From JBCBCP01 sp039817385 (GTDB lineage Bacteria > Pseudomonadota > Alphaproteobacteria > Rhodobacterales > Rhodobacteraceae), in assembly GCA_039817385.1 (NCBI GenBank), contig JBCBVY010000002.1, positions 496,001-560,000 on the forward strand: a DNA stretch of 64,000 nt, in the 5' to 3' direction. The translations under genes and the position numbers were made by a program. Every line of letters starts with the position of its first letter. Within the stretch, counting starts at the first letter, position 1. The notes under the pieces were generated by a model, which worked only from the letters and a program-made list of their open reading frames with translations, did no database searches and was not told where the DNA came from. Positions 39,864 through 48,419 of the stretch are shown here, piece after piece.

Positions 39864-40588
39864 TCGCGTGGCGCGGCGAAGGCATCTTGTTGTCGTCGCG
39901 CGGTCACGGCGAATCCAGCGCGTTGATCGAAGTCTTCACCGAGGCGCAGGGGCGCTATGCCGGGATCGTGCGGGGGGGCGCGTCGCGCAAGATTGCACCG
40001 ATCCTGCAGCCCGGCGCGCAGCTGGACGTCACCTGGCGCGCGCGGCTTGAGGAGCATATCGGGAGCTTTATGGTTGAGCCGGTGCGCAGCCGCGCGGCGG
40101 CGGCCATGAGCGATCGGCTGTCGCTTGCGGGGCTGAATGCGGTATGCGCGCTGTTGGCCTTTTGTTTGCCGGAGCGGGAGGCGCACCCAGTGCTCTATCG
40201 AAGGTCGCAGCAGCTGCTGGACCTTCTGGACCAGACAGAGCTGTGGCCCCTCGCCTATTTGCGCTGGGAAGTCGCCCTGCTCGAAGAGATGGGCTATGGG
40301 CTGGACCTGTCCGCCTGTGCCGTGACGGGTTCGGCGGACGATCTTGTTTTCGTGTCGCCGCGCACCGGGCGTGCGGTGTCGCGGGCTGGTGCAGGGCAAT
40401 GGGCAGACCGATTGTTGCCTCTGCCGGATGTTCTGAAGGGGCGCGGCGCCGCGAGCGACGCAGAAATCTGGGTTGCGCTGGGCACGACGGGCCATTTTCT
40501 GACGGCGCATCTGGCAGCAGGGTTGGGGAACCGGCCCTTGCCCGAGGCGCGGGCGCGGCTGGTGTCAGCGATCAGTCGGCGGGGGTGA
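39860..40588 (+). CDS. recO: DNA repair protein RecO
   Basis: The product is 242 residues. An N-terminal OB fold (EGILLSSRGHGESSALIEVFTE, then GRYAGIVRGGASRK) is followed by a helical domain. The zinc Cys cluster of some RecO proteins is reduced to a single Cys (DLSACAVTG). It loads RecA on gapped DNA with RecR. GTG start overlapping DUF1491; its last 17 bases overlap the convergent META-domain gene. Confidence 0.92.
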   Translation: MIAWRGEGILLSSRGHGESSALIEVFTEAQGRYAGIVRGGASRKIAPILQPGAQLDVTWRARLEEHIGSFMVEPVRSRAAAAMSDRLSLAGLNAVCALLAFCLPEREAHPVLYRRSQQLLDLLDQTELWPLAYLRWEVALLEEMGYGLDLSACAVTGSADDLVFVSPRTGRAVSRAGAGQWADRLLPLPDVLKGRGAASDAEIWVALGTTGHFLTAHLAAGLGNRPLPEARARLVSAISRRG

Positions 40589-40940
40589 AGACCATGTATC
40601 GCTCTTTGGCATTGGACAGGCTCAGTGTGTCGCCATCGGTCTGGATGGTTGTCATCTCCGCCAGAGCGCTGAAAAACGCCTGCTCTTCACGAAGGTCGGG
40701 GCAGGCCATGCGGGTTGCCCGGATGGGTCCGATGCGGAAACGTATTCCCTCGATGGTGACCATGCTAGCAAAGCTGTTGCACGGTGCGCGCCCGGATAGG
40801 CGGCCATCCGGGTGCAGTTGAAGAATTGCGGCGGCGGTGTAATCTGCGCCGTCAAGCACGCGAAGTTGCCATAGGGCCGGGTCGTCAGCCTGTGCACCCG
40901 TCCCGATACTCAGCAGCAGGGCCGTCATCATCATCCGCAT
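40572..40940 (-). CDS. Secreted META-domain (HslJ-like) protein
   Basis: The product is 122 residues from ATG 40940. A short signal peptide (MRMMMTALLLSIGTGAQA) precedes one META domain: W-x-L near the start, LSGRAPCNSFASM (the conserved GxxxCNxF-type turn), ATRMACPDLREEQAFFSAL (the TRMAC motif) and LSLSNAKERYMVF. The two cysteines are those normally conserved. The role is unknown; HslJ is linked to stress resistance. Confidence 0.82.
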   Translation of the reverse strand: MRMMMTALLLSIGTGAQADDPALWQLRVLDGADYTAAAILQLHPDGRLSGRAPCNSFASMVTIEGIRFRIGPIRATRMACPDLREEQAFFSALAEMTTIQTDGDTLSLSNAKERYMVFTPAD

Positions 40941-40950
40941 GTGCAAGAGA

Positions 40951-41478
40951 TTAGCGCAGGGCGAGGATAAGGTCCACGAGCGTGGTATAGGCGCTCAGGG
41001 CTGCGGCGGTATCCAGCGCGGCGATGTCCTGCCCGCCGATCAGCGCCGCGTAGGCGGCACGGGGATAGTCCGGGTCGGTCACGCCAAGGCCGTTCATAAG
41101 CGCGGTGATGTAAGTCAGGCGTTCTTCGTCGACTTGCTGGACCGCGGCGAGTGCATCGGGGTTCGACAGGCCCCAGGCGCGAAGGGCTGCACCCGCAGCA
41201 TCAATGGTCACCAAGGCGCCGAATCGCTTCAGGCGTTCAGCGGTCGGGTTGTCTTGTTCCATCTCTCCGACAATGGCAGCAAATGCATCACGCTTCCAAC
41301 TGTCCAGCATGGCCGCGTGAAAGGCCGGTACATCATCAAAATGCCAGTAGAACGAACCCTTTGTCGTGCCAAGACGGCGCGCCAAGACTTCGGCGCGAAG
41401 GGCGACGGCACCCCCATCGGGCAGGGCGTCAAACCCTGCTTGTATCCACTTGTCACGGCTGAGACGTTGGGGTTTCAT
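40951..41478 (-). CDS. TetR/AcrR-family regulator
   Basis: The product is 175 residues. The HTH is at about 8-55 (RDKWIQAGFDALPDGGAVALRA, LGTTKGSFYWHFDDVPAFHAAML, the last part being the TetR hallmark SFYWHF). The C-terminal ligand domain is short. ATG 41478 places the HTH correctly; upstream frame is non-coding. It lies 190 bases from the end of mcd and may control the META-domain gene, which follows after 10 bases. Confidence 0.85.
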   Translation of the reverse strand: MKPQRLSRDKWIQAGFDALPDGGAVALRAEVLARRLGTTKGSFYWHFDDVPAFHAAMLDSWKRDAFAAIVGEMEQDNPTAERLKRFGALVTIDAAGAALRAWGLSNPDALAAVQQVDEERLTYITALMNGLGVTDPDYPRAAYAALIGGQDIAALDTAAALSAYTTLVDLILALR

Positions 41479-41622
41479 GGGTCTAAGATGGCATGCCGCA
41501 TCGCAGCAAACAACGTCTCGTTGCAAAGATGGCGCGTTTTGTCGCGATATTTTGAAGCCCGGTCCGGCCTCTGCTTCACGATCTAGCAGACGCAAAATGG
41601 CGGACCTTGGCGCCACGTGTGA

Positions 41623-41646
41623 CGCCAGCCCAAATGCGGGCTGACG
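41623..41646 (-). terminator. Hairpin after mcd
   Basis: Arms CGCCAGCCC (41623-41631) and GGGCTGACG (41638-41646) pair over nine positions with one G-U. It lies 23 bases past the mcd stop on the minus strand. No T-run follows, so it may be a stabiliser or a Rho-assisted end rather than a full terminator. Confidence 0.4.
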
Positions 41647-41668
41647 TTATGTGTTCAGGCGCTTTTGA

Positions 41669-43357
41669 TCAGCCAAGCAAGCGGCGCGCGATCACCTGCG
41701 CTTGAATCTCGGCCGCACCTTCAAAGATGTTGAGGATGCGGGCGTCGCAGAGGATGCGGCTGATCTTGTATTCCAGCGCGAAGCCGTTGCCGCCGTGAAT
41801 CTGCAAGCCATTATCCGCAGCAGCCCAGGCGACACGCGCGCCCAGCAGCTTGGCCATGCCAGCCTCGACGTCGCAGCGGCGGCCCTCGTCCTTCTCAAAC
41901 GCCGAGAAGTAGGTGAGCTGGCGCGCGACCATGATCTCGACCGCCATCATCGCCAGCTTGTTGGCGACGCGGGGGAACTGGATCAGGGCCTTGCCAAATT
42001 GCTTGCGGTCCTGGGCATAGCGCATGCCTTCATCCAGCGCCGACTGGGCCACACCGATGGCGCGCGCCGCGGTCTGGATGCGGGCGCTTTCGAAGGTTTC
42101 CATCAGCTGCTTGAAACCTTTGCCTTCCTCGCCGCCCAGAAGGTTTTCGCCCTTCACTTTGAAGTCGTCAAAGTTCAGCGTGTATTCCTTCATGCCGCGA
42201 TAGCCGAGCACTTCGATCTCACCGCCGGAAATGCCGGGATCCTGCCACGGCTCTTCGTCCGTTCCGGGGGTCTTTTCCGCAAGGAACATCGACAGACCCT
42301 TGTAATCGGACGTGTCGGGCACGGAGCGGGCCAGAACGGTCATGACCTGCGTGCGGGCGGCGTGGGTGATCCACGTCTTGTTGCCGTTCAGCACCCAATC
42401 GCCGTTTTCGTCCTTCGTGGCCTTGGTGCGCAGGGCGCCGAGGTCAGAGCCGGTGTTTGGCTCGGTAAAGACAGCCGTCGGCAGGGTTTCGGCGGACGCC
42501 AGACGCGGCAGCCACTTTTCCTTCTGCGCGTCCGTGCCGCCGGCGATGATCAGCTCGGCCGCGATCTCAGACCGGGTGCCGAGGCTGCCGACGCCGATAT
42601 AGCCGCGCGACAGCTCTTCGGAGACGACACACATGGACGCTTTGCTGAGGCCAAAGCCGCCATATTCCTCGGGGATGGTCAGGCCAAAGACGCCCATTTC
42701 GGCCAGCTCGTCGATGACCTCCATCGGGATCAGTTCGTCCTTGAGGTGCCACTCGTGGGCGTAGGGTTCGACCTTGTCGATCGAATAGCGGCGGAACTGC
42801 TCGCGGATCATCTCGAGCTCTTCATCGAGGCCGGAGGCGCCAACGGTGATTTCGGCGCTGCGCTCCTGCATCAGTTCAACAAGGCGCACGCGGGCGGCCT
42901 GTGTGTTGCCGCCCTGGGTCAGGGTCTGCACCGCAGGCTCCATCAGCCCGCGCATGTCTTCCTGGCTAAGCCCCATATCCTGCAGACGCAGCACTTCGCC
43001 CTGGTTCATCTGGATGCCGCCATAGACCTGCCAGAGGTATTCGCCAAAGGCGATCTGGTGGATCAGCTGCTCGACCTCGCCGAACTTGCCGTCTGCGTCC
43101 AGCTTGGTGGCCCAGCTCTGCATCTCGCGCAGGGACTGTGCATAGGTCGCCAGCCAGGCAAGGCCGTGCGCGGCGGTCTGATGCGCCTCGATCAGCGTGC
43201 CGGACACGCGGCCGCCTTCGCTGACCATCTCGCGCAGGCGCGCGGTTGCGGTTTCAAGGATCGCCTCAACCGGGGCAACTGCCGCGCCGGTCAGCGTCAG
43301 AAGGTCGTCTAGAATCACCGGACCGGCGATTGAAAGGTCTTGTCCGTCATGTGCCAT
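41669..43357 (-). CDS. mcd: Methylsuccinyl-CoA dehydrogenase
   Basis: The product is 562 residues, an acyl-CoA dehydrogenase with an N-terminal extension of about 170 residues (mainly helical, up to QERSAEITVGASG) before the normal fold. This extra domain distinguishes (2S)-methylsuccinyl-CoA dehydrogenase of the ethylmalonyl-CoA pathway. FAD and substrate blocks are FTEPNTGSDLGALRT, WITHAARTQVM and the catalytic region ILNIFEGAAEIQAQVIARRL. It oxidises methylsuccinyl-CoA to mesaconyl-CoA, passing electrons to ETF, whose genes are at 55.7-57.4 kb. Confidence 0.87.
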   Translation of the reverse strand: MAHDGQDLSIAGPVILDDLLTLTGAAVAPVEAILETATARLREMVSEGGRVSGTLIEAHQTAAHGLAWLATYAQSLREMQSWATKLDADGKFGEVEQLIHQIAFGEYLWQVYGGIQMNQGEVLRLQDMGLSQEDMRGLMEPAVQTLTQGGNTQAARVRLVELMQERSAEITVGASGLDEELEMIREQFRRYSIDKVEPYAHEWHLKDELIPMEVIDELAEMGVFGLTIPEEYGGFGLSKASMCVVSEELSRGYIGVGSLGTRSEIAAELIIAGGTDAQKEKWLPRLASAETLPTAVFTEPNTGSDLGALRTKATKDENGDWVLNGNKTWITHAARTQVMTVLARSVPDTSDYKGLSMFLAEKTPGTDEEPWQDPGISGGEIEVLGYRGMKEYTLNFDDFKVKGENLLGGEEGKGFKQLMETFESARIQTAARAIGVAQSALDEGMRYAQDRKQFGKALIQFPRVANKLAMMAVEIMVARQLTYFSAFEKDEGRRCDVEAGMAKLLGARVAWAAADNGLQIHGGNGFALEYKISRILCDARILNIFEGAAEIQAQVIARRLLG

Positions 43358-43506
43358 CGTTCATTCCCTCTTTCTTCGTTGTGCGCAGACCTAGGGCGTT
43401 CGCAGGCGCGGCGCAACAAAAATGCGCTGCGATGCGGCATTCGGTACATTAATTGCGCGACCGTTTTGCTTGTGCGCGATCAGGCTAGGGCGGATATAGC
43501 TGCCCT

Positions 43507-44274
43507 ATGGACGCTTTCATGGCCGATCTGGGCCCGATCACGTTTTTTGTCGCGCTGAGTATCGCCGTTCTGGCCGGTGTCGTCAAAGGTGTGGTCGGCT
43601 TTGCCATGCCGATGGTGCTGATTTCGGGGCTCAGCACGATAATGCAGCCCGATGTTGCGCTGGCCGCGCTGATTCTGCCGACACTGGTAACAAACGGGAT
43701 GCAGGCGCTGCGGCAGGGTATGGGCGCGGCGTGGCGATCCGCCAGACGTTTTCGGGTCTACATTTTCGTTGGTGGGGCCGCGCTGGTCCTGAGCGCGCAG
43801 CTGGTTGCGGTCATTCCGCTGTCTCTGTTGCTCGGGATTATTGGCGTACCGGTTGTGCTGTTTGCGCTGGTGCAGGTCTTGGGTTGGCAGCTGCGGCTTC
43901 GCACCCAAACCGTAGGCACCGAAGCGGGAATCGGTGCCTTGGCCGGATTTCTCGGCGGCATGTCGGGCGTATGGGGGCCACCAACGGTGATGTACCTGAC
44001 CGCGCTGAACACACCCAAGGCCGAACAGGTGCGCGTGCAGGGGGTGATTTACGGGCTAGGTGCCGTGCTGCTTTTGGGGGCGCACATCGCGTCGGGGGTA
44101 TTCCGTGCAGACACCTGGCCGCTGAGTGCGATGATGGTGGTGCCCGCAATCTTTGGAATGTGGATTGGTGGGCGCTTGCTGGACCGGATTGACCAGCCCC
44201 TGTTTCGCAAGGCCACCCTTTTGGTGCTGCTTTTGGCAGGGCTGAACCTGTGCCGCAGGGCGTTTCTGGCCTAA
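43507..44274 (+). CDS. TauE/SafE-type sulfite/organosulfonate exporter family protein
   Basis: The product is 255 residues with about eight membrane helices. AVLAGVVKGVVGFAMPMVLISGLS near the N-terminus and GFLGGMSGVWGPPTVMYLT in the second half are the two repeat signatures (GxxxGFGxGxxxxP-like, GxxxGxxGxGGP-like). It transports anions such as sulfite, sulfoacetate or sulfolactate; the substrate is not evident. It is divergent from mcd and overlaps the convergent XRE gene by 4 bases. Confidence 0.85.
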   Translation: MDAFMADLGPITFFVALSIAVLAGVVKGVVGFAMPMVLISGLSTIMQPDVALAALILPTLVTNGMQALRQGMGAAWRSARRFRVYIFVGGAALVLSAQLVAVIPLSLLLGIIGVPVVLFALVQVLGWQLRLRTQTVGTEAGIGALAGFLGGMSGVWGPPTVMYLTALNTPKAEQVRVQGVIYGLGAVLLLGAHIASGVFRADTWPLSAMMVVPAIFGMWIGGRLLDRIDQPLFRKATLLVLLLAGLNLCRRAFLA

Positions 44275-44630
44275 GCGGTTTTGCGGACAGGCTGGCCGGA
44301 CGCGTTTTCGATCATCTGGACGATTCGCGCCCGTTCACCGGGGTCTTTGATCGCCGCGATTGCGCTGGCGATATCGTCTGAAGACGTTGGCAGTGCGTTA
44401 ACGGTTTCGGCGTCGGAAAGCCCTTCAAAGAAATAAGAGGTCGGCACGTCAAGGATCTTGGACAGCTCGTAGAGCCGGCTCGCCGCGATCCGGTTCGACC
44501 CGATTTCGTATTTCTGTATCTGCTGGAAAGACAGGCCGAGTTTCCTGGCCACATCCGTTTGGGACATGCGCTGCGCCGCGCGCGCCATTTTGAGTTTGCG
44601 TCCAACGTGGATGTCTACGGGGTGAGTCAT
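44271..44630 (-). CDS. XRE-family transcriptional regulator
   Basis: The product is 119 residues. The helix-turn-helix is at about 9-63 (VGRKLKMARAAQRMSQTDVA, then LGLSFQQIQKYEIGSNRIAASRLYEL). The FQQIQKYE helix is typical of alphaproteobacterial XRE regulators such as SinR-like ones. The C-terminal 50 residues form a short helical tail (SDDIASAIAAIKDPGERARIV). ATG 44630 was chosen because the frame beyond it has no ribosome site. It is divergent from the AT-rich gap before the LysR-HTH gene. Confidence 0.88.
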   Translation of the reverse strand: MTHPVDIHVGRKLKMARAAQRMSQTDVARKLGLSFQQIQKYEIGSNRIAASRLYELSKILDVPTSYFFEGLSDAETVNALPTSSDDIASAIAAIKDPGERARIVQMIENASGQPVRKTA

Positions 44631-44695
44631 CGCAAGGTTACCTCCGGTTGTGTGGCGGGAGTAATCCAACAGGTCACCGGCCCGATCAATTGACT

Positions 44696-44709
44696 GATTT
44701 TGAAAAATC
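44696..44709. promoter_or_regulatory. AT-rich palindrome in the XRE / LysR-HTH divergent region
   Basis: GATTTT (44696-44701) and AAAATC (44704-44709) form a perfect dyad with a 2-base centre in a 220-base gap (44631-44851) that is far richer in A and T than the surroundings. It is a plausible XRE operator or promoter. The gap contains an open frame to the LysR-HTH start but no ribosome site in it. Confidence 0.4.
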
Positions 44710-44851
44710 TTTGGCGAAAAATTTCCCGAATTGGATGAAGAATAACCAGTACGGGAACAAAAATCTTGTTTTAATGGATGATTTATTTACCCTTTTGCAA
44801 GCCAAGTACAGATACAGGAGGGCGTCGGCAATTTCCCGCAAGGCACAGGAT

Positions 44852-45706
44852 ATGGCTGGTGACTACCAACCGCTGTTGTTTGAAATGCTGCGCTCGTTCA
44901 CCGTGCTGGCCAAGCACCTGAACCTGAGCGAAGCCGTGGCAGAGCTGGGCAGCACGCGCCAGACGGTGCGGCGCCATATCGCAGCGCTCGAGGCCATCAG
45001 GGGTGGCCCCCTGTTTGATATGCGCGCCCGTCAATACCGGTTGACCCCCCGCGGCGAGGCGGCCTTGCCAGAAGCCAGTGATTTGCTGGTTCGTTCAAGG
45101 GCTTGGGCGGACCGCCAGACCAGTAGTGTTGACGGTCTGCAGCGGTTTGCCGCGCAAAGGGAGGACGGCTGGTTCTTTCACCTTCAGCAGCATCCGCTGC
45201 TCAGCGTTGCCGATTCAAGCAGTCCGCTCTTCGGGGCGATTTTCAGCGCGTGGGCGCGGAGTGGCGGCAGGGTGGAAGACGATGAATTTCGCGCTTTGCG
45301 ACCGCATACGCTGATGTTCCGCAAACTCGACCGGCAATGGCTGTTCATCGAGGTTGGGGAAAAGAGTGGTTTTGCAAAATGGGTTGGCGTCGTAGCGGCC
45401 CGCTCCTCTATTGGTCGTCCGATGGTTCAAATGCCAAATGGCCATCATCTGGAGCAGATGATGCTCGCGGCTTATGAGTCGGTCGATGCAACGGGCCATG
45501 CCCGCTATGACCATATTTTCACCACATTTCCGCGCGGCGCGGAGGCGACGATAACGCCGCTTGCATACGAAAGAATGCTTCTCGCCGTGCGTTTGCCGGA
45601 TGAATCCCGCGCGGTGTTGTCTGTGACCCGCCCGACCTATGACCTTGATATTCAAGGGATTGATCAGGCGATGCTGAAGCAGATGCCCAATGATCTTCTG
45701 ATGTAG
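44852..45706 (+). CDS. LysR-type HTH regulator with an unusual C-terminal domain
   Basis: The product is 284 residues. Residues about 10-65 form a LysR-type winged helix (RSFTVLAKHLNLSEAVAELG, STRQTVRRHIAALEA, then LTPRGEAAL). The rest does not look like the usual periplasmic-binding fold: DGWFFHLQQHPLLSVADSSS, then AYESVDATGHARYDHIFTTF and YERMLLAVRLPDESRAVLSV. The AYxxVxATGxARYDxI part recalls PAS-like sensor domains in which a residue pair is exchanged. ATG 44852 has AAGG 8 bases upstream. It is followed by a gene of unknown family after 91 bases. Confidence 0.7.
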   Translation: MAGDYQPLLFEMLRSFTVLAKHLNLSEAVAELGSTRQTVRRHIAALEAIRGGPLFDMRARQYRLTPRGEAALPEASDLLVRSRAWADRQTSSVDGLQRFAAQREDGWFFHLQQHPLLSVADSSSPLFGAIFSAWARSGGRVEDDEFRALRPHTLMFRKLDRQWLFIEVGEKSGFAKWVGVVAARSSIGRPMVQMPNGHHLEQMMLAAYESVDATGHARYDHIFTTFPRGAEATITPLAYERMLLAVRLPDESRAVLSVTRPTYDLDIQGIDQAMLKQMPNDLLM

Positions 45707-45797
45707 CGGCGCTTCTCGCTCAGATTGTGTAAATGCAGCGACTATAGCTAGAATTTTAGGTAAACTGGGGTCCACTGCGTTGTACAGGAAGGACGTC

Positions 45798-46517
45798 ATG
45801 TTTATCGATAAACCAAGCTCGGCATCAAAATTCGAAGCCCTTAGCGCTCAGGTGCTGCAGGAATATGGGCTGCGACTCACGGTGGGGCGTAACTTCTCGC
45901 GCTTCAAAGGTTTGGCGCGTATGGCGCGGCCTGATCATACCGTCCAGGACCTGTTCAACGTGGCCGCGGGCCCCATTGACCCGGCAGAGGCGTTCTGGAT
46001 CGTGGGGCGCGATAGCGGTGGGACCATCCGCTACCTTCAGGCGATGCGTTTGATGAAGTCCGATGGTCTGACCCTTGCCGAGTTTATGGCACGGCAGCTG
46101 AACGACTTTCTGCCGAACCCGCAAAGCGTTGAGATGTCCCGTGTCCGGTATCGCCCCGGCCCCAATGCGCACTCCATGAAGGGGCGCATGGTGTATAGCG
46201 GGGAGTTCTGGATTGATGGCTCCAACCCCGAGCTTCGTGGCTCGGGCCTGTCAAACCTGCTTGGGCGCAATTCCTACTTGCTGGCGATGCGGGCGTTTTC
46301 GGCCGACTACGTGTTTGCTTTCATGCTGCAACGGCAGGCGGAACGTGGTGCGTTCTTCCGCGCGGCATTTCACAACATCGAACCCTACGCGATGCGGTGG
46401 TGCTGGCGCGGCAGTGACGAGCCGGTGGATGGCTCAATGCTGTACATGTCCCGCGCGGATATGGAATTCGCGCTCGACCTACCGGTGACGAGCGCGCCGG
46501 TGCGCCGCGCGGCCTGA
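45798..46517 (+). CDS. Protein of unknown family, possibly GNAT-like
   Basis: The product is 239 residues, soluble, with no signal. GGAAGGA lies just before ATG 45798. The region NPELRGSGLSNLLGRNSYLL (about 141-160) looks like motif A of GNAT acyltransferases (RGxGL...), and a preceding beta-strand run AEAFWIVGRDSGGTIRYLQA would fit the GNAT core, but the similarity is weak. It ends with a PVDGSMLYMSRADME segment. Partner of the LysR-HTH gene before it in the same orientation. I cannot name a function. Confidence 0.7.
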   Translation: MFIDKPSSASKFEALSAQVLQEYGLRLTVGRNFSRFKGLARMARPDHTVQDLFNVAAGPIDPAEAFWIVGRDSGGTIRYLQAMRLMKSDGLTLAEFMARQLNDFLPNPQSVEMSRVRYRPGPNAHSMKGRMVYSGEFWIDGSNPELRGSGLSNLLGRNSYLLAMRAFSADYVFAFMLQRQAERGAFFRAAFHNIEPYAMRWCWRGSDEPVDGSMLYMSRADMEFALDLPVTSAPVRRAA

Positions 46518-46530
46518 TCACAGCGCGCCG

Positions 46531-48129
46531 TCAGCCAATGGCGGCGGCGCGCACGTCCTCATCGATGTGGGGCAGGTACTGGGCAAAGTTGTCCGCGAAC
46601 ATCTGCACCAGCTTCTGGGCTTGGGCGTCATAGGCTGCGGCATCGTCCCATGTGCGGCGGGGGTCCAGCAGGATGTCCGCCACACCGGGCACGGCGACCG
46701 GCACTTCAAAGCCGAAATTCTCGTCCTTGCGGAATTCTGCGCCCGCAAGGCTGCCGTCCAGTGCCGCGCTCAGCAGGGCGCGGGTCGCGCGGATCGGCAT
46801 CCGGCTGCCCGTGCCGTATGCGCCGCCCGTCCAGCCGGTGTTCACCAGCCAGCAGGTTGCGCCGTGCTGGGCAATCTTTGTCCGCAGCAGATTGCCGTAG
46901 ACTTCGGGACGGCGCGGCATGAAAGGCGCGCCAAAGCAGGTCGAGAAGGTCGGCTGCGGCTCGGTCACGCCGCGCTCTGTTCCGGCGACCTTGGCGGTGA
47001 AGCCCGACAGGAAGTGGTACATCGCCTGCGCCGGGGTCAGCTTGGCGATCGGGGGCAGCACGCCGAACGCATCACAGGTCAGCATGATGATATTTTTCGG
47101 GTGCCCACCCAGCGCCGTTGCCGACGCGTTCGAGATGTAGTGCAGCGGGTAGGCGCAGCGCATGTTTGCTGTCAGGCTGTCATCTTCGAAATCCAGGTCC
47201 TTGGTGTCGGGATCGAACACCATGTTCTCGATCACGGTGCCGAATTTTTCGGTCGTGGCGAAGATTTCCGGCTCGGCCTCGGCGCTCAGGTTGATCGTCT
47301 TGGCGTAGCAGCCGCCTTCAAAGTTGAAGGTGCCGCGGTCGGACCAGCCGTGTTCGTCATCGCCGATCAGCACGCGGGCCGGGTCGGCGGACAGGGTGGT
47401 TTTGCCGGTGCCCGACAGGCCAAAGAAAACGGCAGTGTCGACCGGGTTGCCCGGCGCGTGGTTGGCCGAGCAGTGCATCGGCATCACGCCCTTTTCGGGC
47501 AGCATGTAGTTCAGCAGGGTGAAGACGGATTTTTTGTTCTCGCCCGCATATTCAGTGCCGCCGATCAGGATCAGCTTGGCGTCGAAGTTCAGGGCGATCA
47601 CGGTTTCGGACCGGCAGCCATGCTTGGCCGGGTCGGCCTGAAAGCTGGGGCAGTTGATGATCGTGAAATCGGCGGTGAAATCGGCGATATCCTCGGCATC
47701 AGGGCGGCGCAGCAGGTGGCGGATGAAAAGGCCATGCCAAGCCAGTTCCGTAACCATGCGTACGTTAATGGCGTAGGCCGGATCGGCGCCGCCGATCAGG
47801 TCCTGCACGAAATAATCGCCGCCCTTCATATGCGCCAGCATATCTGCGTAGAGCGCATCGAAGCCTTCGGGCGCCATCTCGGCGTTGTTTTCCCACCAGA
47901 TGTCGTCTGCGACGGAGGGCGTTTTGACCACGTGCTTGTCCTTTGGGGAGCGGCCCGTGAACTTGCCGGTGGTCACGAGGAAGGTGCCGCCTTTGCCAAG
48001 CGTGCCTTCGCCGCGGGAGAGGGCGGTTTCGATCAGGGCAGGCTCGATCAGGTTGTAATAGACATTGCCCAGCCCCTCGATCCCTTGATCTTCAAGCCGG
48101 AATTGCGGGTTCACCCGTCCAAATGTCAT
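46531..48129 (-). CDS. pckA: Phosphoenolpyruvate carboxykinase (ATP)
   Basis: The product is 532 residues, the normal length. The P-loop is GLSGTGKTTLSAD (about 236-248), the kinase-2 motif is LIGDDEHGW and the PEPCK-specific region includes HCSANHAPG. It converts oxaloacetate to PEP for gluconeogenesis. ATG 48129 is preferred because AGGAG lies 8 bases upstream. It is divergent from chvI; in related bacteria ChvG-ChvI affects pckA expression. Confidence 0.96.
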   Translation of the reverse strand: MTFGRVNPQFRLEDQGIEGLGNVYYNLIEPALIETALSRGEGTLGKGGTFLVTTGKFTGRSPKDKHVVKTPSVADDIWWENNAEMAPEGFDALYADMLAHMKGGDYFVQDLIGGADPAYAINVRMVTELAWHGLFIRHLLRRPDAEDIADFTADFTIINCPSFQADPAKHGCRSETVIALNFDAKLILIGGTEYAGENKKSVFTLLNYMLPEKGVMPMHCSANHAPGNPVDTAVFFGLSGTGKTTLSADPARVLIGDDEHGWSDRGTFNFEGGCYAKTINLSAEAEPEIFATTEKFGTVIENMVFDPDTKDLDFEDDSLTANMRCAYPLHYISNASATALGGHPKNIIMLTCDAFGVLPPIAKLTPAQAMYHFLSGFTAKVAGTERGVTEPQPTFSTCFGAPFMPRRPEVYGNLLRTKIAQHGATCWLVNTGWTGGAYGTGSRMPIRATRALLSAALDGSLAGAEFRKDENFGFEVPVAVPGVADILLDPRRTWDDAAAYDAQAQKLVQMFADNFAQYLPHIDEDVRAAAIG

Positions 48130-48310
48130 CACAAATGCTCCTGTTTTCGCGCCCCCGGGACGCACTGTGCGGCCTCTTAGCATGACGTTTCAGAGAGTGA
48201 ACAGCCACCTATGCCGCAGTTAGCGCCATCACGGCGAGGATTGGCCCAACCGGGATTCCTCTGTGACATGAAACTGCGACAATTTAGTCATTCCGAAAGG
48301 ATTTGTGGCC

Positions 48311-48347
48311 GAAATGTGGCGAAGGCCCTTTGCGATTCGCCGTTTTC
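48311..48347. promoter_or_regulatory. Inverted repeat in the pckA / chvI divergent region
   Basis: GGCGAA (48318-48323) and TTCGCC (48336-48341) are perfect inverted arms with a 12-base spacer, flanked by GAAA (48311-48314) and TTTC (48344-48347). The 290-base divergent region 48130-48419 holds no gene. It could be a ChvI operator, but no ChvI consensus for this order was matched. The region otherwise shows no strong element. Confidence 0.45.
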
Positions 48348-48419
48348 GATTGATTCGCGCGGGCAAAATCGGGATGTATGGTGAAAAAACAAGAGTTGAG
48401 CAGTACAAGGATTGAGGCA

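Noticed and set aside
41702..43312. A 536-codon plus-strand frame opposite mcd, and similar long frames opposite pckA (46567-48180), chvG (49106-50863), rsh (32791-34176) and parC (61227-62348)
   Set aside because: All mirror strong sense genes with complete motifs. Their translations show only shadow composition.
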